Assembly (NCBI RefSeq): GCF_002933395.1 | Contig: NZ_PKFN01000011.1 | Span: 124,001-188,000, forward strand | DNA: 64,000 nucleotides | Direction of reading: 5' to 3' | Origin: Yoonia maritima | Lineage (GTDB): Bacteria > Pseudomonadota > Alphaproteobacteria > Rhodobacterales > Rhodobacteraceae | Shown here: piece by piece, positions 52,116 through 60,190 of the stretch | Layout: every line of letters begins with the position of its first letter | How positions within the stretch are numbered: the first letter of the stretch is position 1 | Made by a program: the position numbers and the translations under genes | Notes under the pieces: generated by a model | Databases searched by the model: none | What the model was told of the DNA's origin: nothing | Seen by the model: the letters and a program-made list of their open reading frames with translations, nothing else

Positions 52116-54062
52116 TTATTCTGTGGCCGCGTCTTCTGCGGGTTCTTCGGTCGGGGCTTCTTCTTCGTCTGTCGCGTCTTCGTCAGGCGTTGCGGTAGGC
52201 AGAGGGCTTTCCTCTGCAATCGCCTCTAATGTCGTTTCTTCCTCGGGGATTGGTTCCGGGACGATCAAACTAAACTCGATCCGGCGGTTTGCTTCACGTC
52301 CGTCTTCGGTGTCGTTATCCGCGATGGGGTTTTCTTCACCAAAACCAATCGATTCGAACGTTGAAACAGGGACGCGGCGGGCCCGCAGAGCAGTCAAAAC
52401 AGCATCCGCGCGGCGTTGCGACAGTTGCTGGTTCATTTCTTCGCGGCCCTGACTGTCGGTGAAGCCCGCGACTTGAATGCGCAAGTCACCGCACTTTTTC
52501 AAAATATCCGCGATGTCATCAATCAACGGTACCGCCCCAGCGGAAATGTCAGCTGAACTTGGGTCGAACGTAATTTTACGATCAGCCGTAACCGAGGAAA
52601 TTTGAGCAATGCATTCTTCCGGGGTTGGTAGGCTCGCGATAGGATCTAGCTGTTTGACGTAAGTCACGTCGATATCGAAATCGGCAGTCTGCCCCAGCTT
52701 TTCGATCAGTAAACGCGAAATATCTGCACTGGCCACTTCGTTTCCGGTGTTTCCGCGAATTTCTAGCGTATCAGGTTCCACAACGATTGAACCGTTTGAA
52801 AGTTCGGAAAGCGCTTCGATACCCGCAAGGACCCGCACAGACCAGCCAGATGGCAGACCATCGACAACACGTGTGCCCATGGTGATGTTACCTTGGCCAA
52901 ATTTTGCGATGGCAAAGTTTTCTGCGACAGTGTTTGTCAGCTCGTCTGGAATACGACCCCGCAATTGCACTTCGCCTTCTGGGCTAAGCGTGGCGGTAAA
53001 GCGTGGTGGGCCACCGGGTATGGCTTCGGGCATAACGGGTAGCTCTGCGATGACCGCAAATGCGTCAGGCAGCGCATTTTCAAGCGCCCCAATGACATCG
53101 TCGAATTTTCGAGGGTCCGTGCCCATTGGGGCAAGATAGGTTATGTCTGTGTCTGCAATTGTGACTGTTCCGCCCTCAAGGTCGCCAACAGCTTTGATTG
53201 CAAGCGCGACGGCCTCGCCCCAGCGGCGCGATGGCGCGCCAAGCGCCAATGTGCAGTTCACCTGATCCGTATAGCCGGCATCAGATGCAGCGGCGATAAT
53301 TGCGGCAACAGCTTCGCTTGTGTCCGCAGCACATGCGTCAAACATTGGACCGTCTTCGTCTATCCCGAACCGAACAGTGAACGGCGAAATAACGGGTCGC
53401 GGCGCGCTGATGTCGATTGATAGGGCAACGTCATCAGGTGTGTTGCGCGCCAGTGCCGTTTCAAGGCGGTGCTTTTCTTCGGGGCTGTCAGAAATTGCAT
53501 TGACGATCACGCGGTCAGCATTCACCGAAATTTTTGAACGCGGTAGCATTTCAAGCGCGCGAAAACCGTAGTTCAATGCGCGGCGCCAATTGTCTGGCGT
53601 TGGGTAATCGGCGACTTCAAGAAGGTCGGTAACGGGCTGGCCGTCAGCAATATCGCGAATTTGGTCGGCCAAATCCTCACGATCTGTTGAAGCCGGAATA
53701 AGCCCGATCAGTGACACGCCGCTATCGTTGCGCAGAATTTCGATGGCGAATTCGGGTGCCGCGATCTTTTCCGAATCAGCAACAGACATGTTGTCGATCA
53801 CGCGGCTTGCATCCACGATCCCCCCCGCAGCAGAGATCGCACGGAACCGAACGGCTTCTGTTGGGGCTTGCCCTTCGATGATGACCTGCAGACCGTCACC
53901 CAATACGTTGGCCCATAAATAACCCTGATTGATAAGGGTTTCTTGCACGCCTTGCACCGAGCGCTCTTCAACGACAGATACTGTGGTGCGTGCCGCGCCG
54001 ACGGAAACTAAGCCCGCGACGGAAAAGGCGACGAGACGAATGAAAACTGCTGAAAGGCGCAT
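52116..54062 (-). CDS. OmpA family protein with BON-like repeats
   Basis: This is a 648-residue envelope protein. The first 25 residues look like a signal peptide. Several BON-like alpha-beta modules fill about 30-470 (for instance GYLWANVLGDGLQVIIEGQAPTEAVRFRAI and GNITMGTRVVDGLPSGWSVRVLAGIEALSEL). The OmpA C-terminal domain (about 490-600) carries the peptidoglycan-binding pattern IQVAGFTDSQGREEMNQQLSQRRADAVL and NRRIEF. An acidic Pro-Glu-rich tail ends the protein. It resembles the mycobacterial ArfA layout of BON repeats plus OmpA. Likely role: anchoring the outer envelope to peptidoglycan. Confidence 0.82.
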   Translation of the reverse strand: MRLSAVFIRLVAFSVAGLVSVGAARTTVSVVEERSVQGVQETLINQGYLWANVLGDGLQVIIEGQAPTEAVRFRAISAAGGIVDASRVIDNMSVADSEKIAAPEFAIEILRNDSGVSLIGLIPASTDREDLADQIRDIADGQPVTDLLEVADYPTPDNWRRALNYGFRALEMLPRSKISVNADRVIVNAISDSPEEKHRLETALARNTPDDVALSIDISAPRPVISPFTVRFGIDEDGPMFDACAADTSEAVAAIIAAASDAGYTDQVNCTLALGAPSRRWGEAVALAIKAVGDLEGGTVTIADTDITYLAPMGTDPRKFDDVIGALENALPDAFAVIAELPVMPEAIPGGPPRFTATLSPEGEVQLRGRIPDELTNTVAENFAIAKFGQGNITMGTRVVDGLPSGWSVRVLAGIEALSELSNGSIVVEPDTLEIRGNTGNEVASADISRLLIEKLGQTADFDIDVTYVKQLDPIASLPTPEECIAQISSVTADRKITFDPSSADISAGAVPLIDDIADILKKCGDLRIQVAGFTDSQGREEMNQQLSQRRADAVLTALRARRVPVSTFESIGFGEENPIADNDTEDGREANRRIEFSLIVPEPIPEEETTLEAIAEESPLPTATPDEDATDEEEAPTEEPAEDAATE

Positions 54063-54118
54063 GCGTATCCGCTTTGTTGATTGGCGTCCTGAATAGGACT
54101 AGCTGCGTCGTTGTTCAA

Positions 54119-55084
54119 TCACACGAACATGGCAACAGCGAAAAATGGCAGAACAATTAGTCCAGCGTTTCGGTTTGACCTGAAAAGGCGCAGCAGAATG
54201 TCATTGTTGTCAGGATCGAAACGCCCAAGCTGCCATGTCAGATGCCATCCAAGCGCCCAAGGGCCACCAAGTGCGATCACCAATGATAATATGCTGCGAT
54301 CAATGCAGGCCAAAACCACGGCAGCGCCAAACAGCAAAATGGTGACTGTTAAAAACAGCCGTAGCCATTGCCTAGATTTATCTCCGAATAGGCGGGCGGT
54401 GGATTTTACGCCGATAAGCGCATCATCTTCTGTGTCTTGGTGGGCGTAGATTGTATCGTAGAACAACGTCCATGCGATGCCCGCCAAGTATAATATGACG
54501 GGCACTGGCCCAATGCTGCCCGTGTGCGCAGCCCAAGCAAGCAATGCACCCCAGTTAAACGCAAGCCCCAAGAATACCTGTGGCCACCATGTAAACCGTT
54601 TTGCAAACGGATAAATTGCAACAGGCAAAAGCGCGAGCACCCCAAGAATAATCGCCACCCAATAGAAGGTTAACAAAATTACGAAAGCAATAAGCGCTTG
54701 CGCAATCATCCAGATGACAGCGCCACGCACGGTGACTTGGCCCGATGGAATGGGTCGTGACCGGGTGCGTGCGACTTTGTCATCGATGTGCCGATCCGTG
54801 ATGTCATTCCAAGTACAGCCAGCACCGCGCATCAGGAATGCGCCGATACCACACGCAACGGCAATCCAAAGATCATGCATGCTTGCGCTTTTCGTCGCCA
54901 GCATCGCCAGCCCCAACGCCCACAGGCAGGGCATATACAACAGCCATGTTCCAATAGGACGGTCCGCGCGCGATAGCCGCAGATAGGGGCGGGTAAAGGC
55001 TGGGGCGATGGTATCGACCCAATTCCCCGTTACGGCATCAGAAACTGTGCCTGTCGGCTCTGGTGTTGGCGCGTTCTCGGTCAT
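54119..55084 (-). CDS. ubiA: 4-hydroxybenzoate octaprenyltransferase
   Basis: UbiA attaches the polyprenyl chain to 4-hydroxybenzoate in ubiquinone synthesis, within the inner membrane. The 321-residue protein has about eight helices and both Mg-diphosphate motifs: NDITDRHIDDKVARTRSRPI (NDxxDxxxD, about 93-112) and DTIYAHQDTEDDALIGVKSTA (about 209-229). A polar N-terminal extension of about 20 residues is present. It is divergent from rsmE across a mere 11 bases between start codons, so promoters must lie inside the genes. Confidence 0.94.
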   Translation of the reverse strand: MTENAPTPEPTGTVSDAVTGNWVDTIAPAFTRPYLRLSRADRPIGTWLLYMPCLWALGLAMLATKSASMHDLWIAVACGIGAFLMRGAGCTWNDITDRHIDDKVARTRSRPIPSGQVTVRGAVIWMIAQALIAFVILLTFYWVAIILGVLALLPVAIYPFAKRFTWWPQVFLGLAFNWGALLAWAAHTGSIGPVPVILYLAGIAWTLFYDTIYAHQDTEDDALIGVKSTARLFGDKSRQWLRLFLTVTILLFGAAVVLACIDRSILSLVIALGGPWALGWHLTWQLGRFDPDNNDILLRLFRSNRNAGLIVLPFFAVAMFV

Positions 55085-55095
55085 ATGGTCCGCCT

Positions 55096-55818
55096 ATGGC
55101 TTCCAAGGTTCGACTTTATGTAGATCACCCGCTGGGTGAAGGGCAATCAGTTCCGCTTGATCGTGATCAGGCGCATTACCTGTTTGGGGTGATGCGAATT
55201 GCCGAGGGCACGGTGCTATCTTTGATCAACAGCCGCGACGGCGAATGGGACGCAGAGGTTGTGAAAGCAGGCAAAAAAGGCGGTATCCTGCTGTGTCAGA
55301 CACTGACGCGTCCGCTACAAATGCCGCCTGACCTGTGGCTGATATTCGCCCCGATCCGCAAAGAACGCACCGCGTTCATCGTTGAAAAAGCTGTCGAAAT
55401 GGGGGCCGCACGGATTATCCCTGCGCAAACAGAATATACCCAAAGCGCGAATCGCATTCGCCAAGACAAGCTACAGGCCCACGCGGTCGAGGCCGCCGAG
55501 CAATGCGGTGGTACCTTTGTGCCCCAAGTGGAAGAATTGAAAAAGCTGGACCGCCTGCTGGCCGACTGGCCCGCAGACCGTCAGTTGATGTTCTGCGATG
55601 AAGCAAAAATCGGGGACCCTATCGGCCTGCCAGACGCACCCGGCCCATGGGCGATCCTAATCGGCCCCGAAGGCGGGTTTTCCCCGGCCGAGCGCGAAAA
55701 GCTCCACGCACTCCCCTTCAGCCACCCCGTAAGCCTAGGCCCACGCATCTTGCGTGCAGACACCGCAGCAGTCGCCGCACTAACAGTTTGGCAACAGGCT
55801 CTGGGGGACTGGGGGTGA
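55096..55818 (+). CDS. rsmE: 16S rRNA (uracil-1498-N3)-methyltransferase
   Basis: RsmE methylates U1498 of 16S rRNA. It has 240 residues, with an N-terminal PUA-like domain (about 1-75, containing DRDQAHYLFGVMRIAEGTVLSLINSRDGEW) and a C-terminal SPOUT methyltransferase with the trefoil knot: AILIGPEGGFSPAEREKL and VSLGPRILRADTAAVAAL. I chose the ATG at 55096; an earlier in-frame codon would overlap ubiA. A GNAT gene overlaps its stop by 4 bases with a GTG start. Confidence 0.94.
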   Translation: MASKVRLYVDHPLGEGQSVPLDRDQAHYLFGVMRIAEGTVLSLINSRDGEWDAEVVKAGKKGGILLCQTLTRPLQMPPDLWLIFAPIRKERTAFIVEKAVEMGAARIIPAQTEYTQSANRIRQDKLQAHAVEAAEQCGGTFVPQVEELKKLDRLLADWPADRQLMFCDEAKIGDPIGLPDAPGPWAILIGPEGGFSPAEREKLHALPFSHPVSLGPRILRADTAAVAALTVWQQALGDWG

Positions 55819-56654
55819 TCCGCGCGACCGAGGCTGACCGCCTCGCGATTGAGGCATTCCTGACCAACCACATCGCCACGTCGATGTTTCCGCTTTCGAA
55901 CTTACGCAGCTACGGCATGTCGGGTGGTCACCCGCGTGCTGTGACGTTTTGGGCGCGTTGGCTGGATGGGCAAATCACCGATGTGCTGACTGTGACGGAC
56001 GAGGGCTTCTTGTTCCCGCAATGCCCGACTGGCCCGTGGGGTGATATCAGGGCTGTCTTAGCAGGGCAGGCGTATCGTGGGATTTTGGGCGATGCGCGGC
56101 AAGTGGCGGCTCTGCGGCAGGCGTTGAGCTGGCAAGTTGAGCCCGGAATCGATGACGTTGAACCGCTTTACCATTTATCGCTGTCGGATCTGCAGTTGCC
56201 TGATTGCGAAGGGTTTGAACTGTATCCACTGGCGGATGCGCCCAAAGAAACTGTGCTGGGCTGGCGGACTGCTTATCTGACCGAAGTCATGCCCGTGCCG
56301 GGAGAAGAGCCCGATGTAACAGCGGCCAAAGATATTGCCGCATATCTTGATGCGAATAGCCACCGGGCGCTTTATCGCGATGGAACGCCTGTTGCGATGA
56401 CAGGGTTTAATGCGCAGTTGCCGCAGGTCGTTCAGATTGGTGGTGTTTACACACAGCCTGAATTCCGGGGGCAAGGGGTTGCGCGACGGGCTGTTGGGCT
56501 CCACCTAAAAGAGGCACACAATAACGGTGTGAAAGACGCAATCCTATTTGCGGCAAGTGACAACGCTGCGCGTGCATATGAGGCGATTGGTTTCAACAAG
56601 ATCGGCGCGTTTTCTATTCTGCTTTATGAGGAACCACAGGTGGTCCATGTCTGA
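55815..56654 (+). CDS. GNAT family N-acetyltransferase
   Basis: This is a 279-residue acetyltransferase. The GNAT core is in the C-terminal half: VVQIGGVYTQPEFRGQGVARRAVGLHLKEAH (about 206-236), then ILFAASDNAARAYEAIGFNKIGAFSILL. The N-terminal half is a family-specific domain (IRATEADRLAIEAFLTNHIATSMFPLSNLR). The start is a GTG overlapping the rsmE stop (GTGA); a much longer in-frame extension runs antiparallel to nothing but inside rsmE and is rejected. Substrate unknown. The next gene overlaps by 8 bases. Confidence 0.8.
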   Translation: MIRATEADRLAIEAFLTNHIATSMFPLSNLRSYGMSGGHPRAVTFWARWLDGQITDVLTVTDEGFLFPQCPTGPWGDIRAVLAGQAYRGILGDARQVAALRQALSWQVEPGIDDVEPLYHLSLSDLQLPDCEGFELYPLADAPKETVLGWRTAYLTEVMPVPGEEPDVTAAKDIAAYLDANSHRALYRDGTPVAMTGFNAQLPQVVQIGGVYTQPEFRGQGVARRAVGLHLKEAHNNGVKDAILFAASDNAARAYEAIGFNKIGAFSILLYEEPQVVHV

Positions 56655-57165
56655 TTTTCTTCGCCCCGAGGTTCGCGCGTTTCTATGGCGCTGGCGCGAT
56701 ACGTTGATTGGTATCGGGCTGATCGTTCTGGGGCTGTGGTGGGGGTTGCGGGCCTTTGGTGCGGTGCAATGGCTGGGATACCTCGTGGTATTGATCGGGG
56801 TTGTGCTTGCGGCTGCTGGTGTGCAGCGCGCGCGATTTCGTCAAGATGGGGTGGGGGCCGGTGTTGTGCAAATCAACGAACGTAGATTGTCCTATTATGG
56901 GCCACTAGACGGGGGCGTCATTGATGTTGCAGACTTGACCAAGCTTGAGCTTGACCCAAGCGCGCACCCAAACCCCAACTGGGTGCTGACCGGTGTTGGC
57001 GGGCAAAACTTATCAATTCCAATCAATGCGACCGGGGCCGAAGCATTGTTCGACGTTTTCGCCGGATTGCCGGGGATTAAGACGGGCGATATGCTTGACG
57101 TGCTTTCACGCACACCAGATGCGCGCGTCACCGTTTGGGCAAGGGTTCGTCCGGTCTTGCATTGA
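56647..57165 (+). CDS. Two-helix membrane protein, unknown function
   Basis: This is a 172-residue protein with two transmembrane helices (about 18-36, TLIGIGLIVLGLWWGLRAF, and 41-58, QWLGYLVVLIGVVLAAAG) and a soluble domain (about 65-172) of mostly beta character, beginning RFRQDGVGAGVVQINERRLSYYGPLDGGVIDVADL. The layout resembles small PH-like membrane proteins, but I cannot assign a family. The ATG at 56647 lies 8 bases inside the GNAT gene, so it is coupled to rsmE and GNAT. gshA follows after 63 bases. Confidence 0.72.
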   Translation: MSDFLRPEVRAFLWRWRDTLIGIGLIVLGLWWGLRAFGAVQWLGYLVVLIGVVLAAAGVQRARFRQDGVGAGVVQINERRLSYYGPLDGGVIDVADLTKLELDPSAHPNPNWVLTGVGGQNLSIPINATGAEALFDVFAGLPGIKTGDMLDVLSRTPDARVTVWARVRPVLH

Positions 57166-57228
57166 CATGCGCCTTGCGGCACGTCACCGATAGAAATTCT
57201 GAAACGCAGCAAGCACGGAGCGCGCGCC

Positions 57229-58599
57229 ATGTCTATTCCTCAGTCCGGTGGTGGCCCAATCGAACATCACGATCAACTGGCCGAGATGCTCTCTAAGGGG
57301 TGCAAACCCAAGGACCAATGGCGCATCGGCACCGAGCACGAGAAGTTCGGCTATTGCGAGGACTCCTTGCGTCCGCTTCCCTACGAGGGCGAGCGTTCGA
57401 TCAAAGCCGTGCTTGAGGGGCTGGAAGGCCGTTTTGGCTGGTCGCGTGTTGAGGAAGAAGGCAAGATCATCGGCCTGACCAAAGACGGCGCGAATGTCAG
57501 CTTGGAACCCGGTGGTGCGCTTGAATTGTCCGGTGCCCCGCTCGAGACGATCCACCAGACTTGCGACGAAGTGAATACGCACTTAGCCGAGGTAAAATCA
57601 GTCTCGGACGAGATCGGAGTGAAATTCATCGGTGTTGGCGCAGCCCCCAAATGGACCCACGAAGAAATGCCACTGATGCCCAAAGGCCGTTACAAATTGA
57701 TGGACGCCTACATGAAAAAGGTGGGTACAATGGGCACGGCGATGATGCGTCGGACGTGCACCGTGCAAGTGAACCTTGATTTCGGGTCAGAGGCCGACAT
57801 GGTCCAAAAGATGCGTGTCGCCGTGGCGCTACAGCCGGTTGCCGCCGCCTTGTTCGCAAGTTCGCCGTTCTTTGAAGGCAAAGTAAACGGTCACAAATCG
57901 TGGCGTTCACGTATTTGGCGTGACCTTGACGCGTCGCGTACAGGCATGATCCCATTCGTGTTCGACGAAGGTTTCGGGTTCGAAGCCTGGGTTCAGTGGG
58001 TTCTTGATGTGCCGATGTACTTTGTTTACCGCGATGGCAAATACATCGATGCGCTGGGCATGTCGTTCCGCGACTTCCTTAAGGGTGAATTGCCTGCATT
58101 GCCGGGTGAAAAACCGCTTTTGTCAGATTGGGCCGACCACCTGACAACCGTATTCCCCGAAGCGCGTATGAAGCAGTTTATTGAAATGCGCGGCGCAGAT
58201 GGTGGGCCTTGGCGTCGTCTATGCGCTTTGCCTGCGTTCTGGACTGGGCTGACCTATGACCAAACAGCGCTCGATGCTGCTTGGGATATTTGTAAAGACT
58301 GGACAGCAGAACAGCGCGAAGCCCTGCGTGTGGCTGCCTCTGTTGATGGGCTTCAGGCACAGGTCGGTGGGATCAATATGCATGAACTCGCCCGCGAGGT
58401 CGTTGCTATTTCTGAAGCTGGCCTAAAGAACCGCGCACGCCCCGGTGCTGGTGGCCTGATCCCGGACGAAACCCATTTCCTAAACGCGCTGAAAGAAAGC
58501 ATTGAGTCAGGCAAGACCTTGGCCGATGAATTGCTGGATCATTACAATGGCGATTGGAATGGTGATCTGAAACGGATCTACAGCGAATACAGCTATTAA
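57229..58599 (+). CDS. gshA: Glutamate-cysteine ligase (class II)
   Basis: This enzyme joins glutamate and cysteine, the first step of glutathione synthesis. At 456 residues it belongs to the plant/alphaproteobacterial class, unlike the E. coli form. RIGTEHEKFGY (about 34-44), ISLEPGGALELSGAP-like VSLEPGGALELSGAP, MRRTCTVQVNLDFGSEADM and KSWRSRIWRDLDASRTGMIPFVFDEGFGFE are diagnostic. In plants this class is redox controlled; the regulatory cysteines cannot be judged here. Glutathione supports the formaldehyde route coded by the class III alcohol dehydrogenase and fghA. Confidence 0.95.
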   Translation: MSIPQSGGGPIEHHDQLAEMLSKGCKPKDQWRIGTEHEKFGYCEDSLRPLPYEGERSIKAVLEGLEGRFGWSRVEEEGKIIGLTKDGANVSLEPGGALELSGAPLETIHQTCDEVNTHLAEVKSVSDEIGVKFIGVGAAPKWTHEEMPLMPKGRYKLMDAYMKKVGTMGTAMMRRTCTVQVNLDFGSEADMVQKMRVAVALQPVAAALFASSPFFEGKVNGHKSWRSRIWRDLDASRTGMIPFVFDEGFGFEAWVQWVLDVPMYFVYRDGKYIDALGMSFRDFLKGELPALPGEKPLLSDWADHLTTVFPEARMKQFIEMRGADGGPWRRLCALPAFWTGLTYDQTALDAAWDICKDWTAEQREALRVAASVDGLQAQVGGINMHELAREVVAISEAGLKNRARPGAGGLIPDETHFLNALKESIESGKTLADELLDHYNGDWNGDLKRIYSEYSY

Positions 58600-58618
58600 T
58601 CCGTTTCAGAGGCTTTCG

Positions 58619-58969
58619 TTATTCAGTGGCGGCGCTTACCCGTGCCGCTGCTTGTGCAACGATGTCACGCAGCGTTGCAACAGCTTGCGTAAACCCAAGC
58701 CCAAGGCAAAGCACGGCAAGGCCAAGCGCAGTCAAAACGCCAGCTGGTGCCATGTGTGGCAAAACTGCTAGCACACCTGCCGCGATCAAAATGACACCGC
58801 CTGCACCGATGGCGACAAACCCAGCGACAATCGTCATTGATCCGGCTTTCGCGGCACGCCCAGTGTCTGGGCAATCGGCAAGTGCGCTCCCGATCTTAAA
58901 GATCATGAATGACAGCCCCGCCAACGCGCCGGCGGCTAGTCCGAAGTAAAGCATCAAATAACTAAGCAT
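58619..58969 (-). CDS. Small multi-span membrane protein
   Basis: This is a 116-residue protein with about three hydrophobic helices (about 5-25, 47-68 and 75-96). The content is Ala/Gly-rich and has the sequence DCPDTGRAAKAGS in the loop after helix one. I do not recognise the family. The ATG at 58969 is preceded by AAGGA. It follows another membrane-protein gene on the same strand after 14 bases, so the two are likely expressed together. It is convergent with gshA. Confidence 0.65.
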   Translation of the reverse strand: MLSYLMLYFGLAAGALAGLSFMIFKIGSALADCPDTGRAAKAGSMTIVAGFVAIGAGGVILIAAGVLAVLPHMAPAGVLTALGLAVLCLGLGFTQAVATLRDIVAQAAARVSAATE

Positions 58970-58983
58970 AGTGTTTTGTCCTT

Positions 58984-59415
58984 CTAGATTTGTAGGATGC
59001 GTCTGTTTGGATAGAGATTTGCGTAAATGACGCCAAAAGCGCCTGCGTAAAGAGCACCGAAAAGTAGGCCGTATGCGAATATGAAAACTAGCTGCTCGCT
59101 CTGGCTGCTTAGGCTGAGAGCATGCGCCGCGAGGCTGGCAAGCAAGCAAACCAAATTCACAGCAAAGCCAAGTGTGGCGTAGCTCCAGAGTTCGGGTTCG
59201 ATCCGTGTCACTGCCCATAGCAACACTGGAGTGCCCAGCAGCAAGTACGGAATTGCCCCAAACGGGAGAGCAAAAAGGCCGATGATGGTCCAACACGTCA
59301 GTAAAGTTACGCTGATGGGTGCGAGAATTAGCGCAGCAACGAATGCCGTTGGGTTAACGGAGTAGCGGATGGTCCGCTTCGGATTATTTGGGGCAAGTAG
59401 AGTTGCGGCAGACAT
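58984..59415 (-). CDS. Four-helix membrane protein, unknown function
   Basis: This is a 143-residue protein with four predicted membrane helices (about 22-45, 47-68, 77-100 and 108-132) and short polar ends. No motif suggests a function. It is the first gene of a two-gene unit with the downstream membrane protein. A perfect spaced inverted repeat lies about 29 bases upstream of its start and may be the operator for the unit. Confidence 0.65.
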   Translation of the reverse strand: MSAATLLAPNNPKRTIRYSVNPTAFVAALILAPISVTLLTCWTIIGLFALPFGAIPYLLLGTPVLLWAVTRIEPELWSYATLGFAVNLVCLLASLAAHALSLSSQSEQLVFIFAYGLLFGALYAGAFGVIYANLYPNRRILQI

Positions 59416-59443
59416 TTGAACCTCACCGATTCTGATTAACTTA

Positions 59444-59463
59444 ATTTCTGTATTAACAGAAAT
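59444..59463. promoter_or_regulatory. Inverted repeat upstream of the membrane-protein pair
   Basis: Two perfect 8-base arms, ATTTCTGT and ACAGAAAT, flank a 4-base centre. It sits in an A+T-rich stretch just before the start at 59415 and looks like a dimeric repressor or activator site overlapping the promoter. Confidence 0.5.
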
Positions 59464-59581
59464 AGCAGTACGTACAGGTAAGTCAAGGATTTACCGTGGG
59501 CGTGGTGAGCCAACAGAAAAAGGCGCAGCTGAATGAACAACTACGCCTCGTATCCGTGTCGCTAATGCGATGATTGTTTGG

Positions 59582-60190
59582 TTAACCCTTAGCCCCGATC
59601 TTGGTCTCGGTGTTGGCTTTCAGGCGTTTAATATTGTCCCAATGCCGAAAATAAATCAGCAGACAAAGAAGCGCGGCCAAAAAGAAACTATGCCCATATC
59701 CGGTGAACGCCATTACGATGGGCGTCCAACCTGCAGCGACCAGCGCAGCAAGCGATGAATACCGCGTGACTGCCGCCATCACGAGCCAGATCAAACAGGC
59801 AACCAATCCCATCGGCCATGCCAGTGCCAGCAAGATGCCGATGTAAGTCGCAACACCCTTACCACCCTTGAAATTCAACCATACTGGAAAGCAGTGCCCA
59901 ACAAAGGCAGCAAGCGCACCAATTTGCGCGGCGTCTTCGCCCGCAAAGGCGCGGGCAAGCAATACGACGATCGCCCCTTTGGCGGCGTCAAACAGCAGGG
60001 TAAGCGCAGCCGCCTTTTTGTTGCCTGTCCGTAGCACATTGGTCGCGCCGATATTGCCTGAACCGATTTCGCGCAGGTTCCCAAGGTTCATCACACGCGC
60101 CATGAGCATACCGCCGGACAACGACCCGAAAAGATAACCAATCACAGCCCATAAGGCTAAAACTGCAAAGCCACTTTCAATTGCAGGCAT
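59582..60190 (-). CDS. plsY: Acyl-phosphate glycerol-3-phosphate acyltransferase PlsY
   Basis: PlsY adds the first acyl chain to glycerol 3-phosphate, using acyl phosphate, in the inner membrane. The 202-residue protein has the three conserved motifs: IGYLFGSLSGGMLMAR, LREIGSGNIGATNVLRTGNKKAA, and AAFVGHCFPVWLNFKGGKGVATYIG. About six helices are present. The ATG at 60190 overlaps the stop of the dihydroorotase-like gene (TAATG), so it ends the pyrB series. That arrangement is common in alphaproteobacteria. Confidence 0.95.
   Translation of the reverse strand: MPAIESGFAVLALWAVIGYLFGSLSGGMLMARVMNLGNLREIGSGNIGATNVLRTGNKKAAALTLLFDAAKGAIVVLLARAFAGEDAAQIGALAAFVGHCFPVWLNFKGGKGVATYIGILLALAWPMGLVACLIWLVMAAVTRYSSLAALVAAGWTPIVMAFTGYGHSFFLAALLCLLIYFRHWDNIKRLKANTETKIGAKG

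Noticed and set aside
55647-55814. Longer N-terminus for the GNAT protein inside rsmE
   Set aside because: The extension is Arg/Pro-rich out-of-frame rsmE sequence. The GTG at 55815 overlapping the rsmE stop is the normal coupled start.
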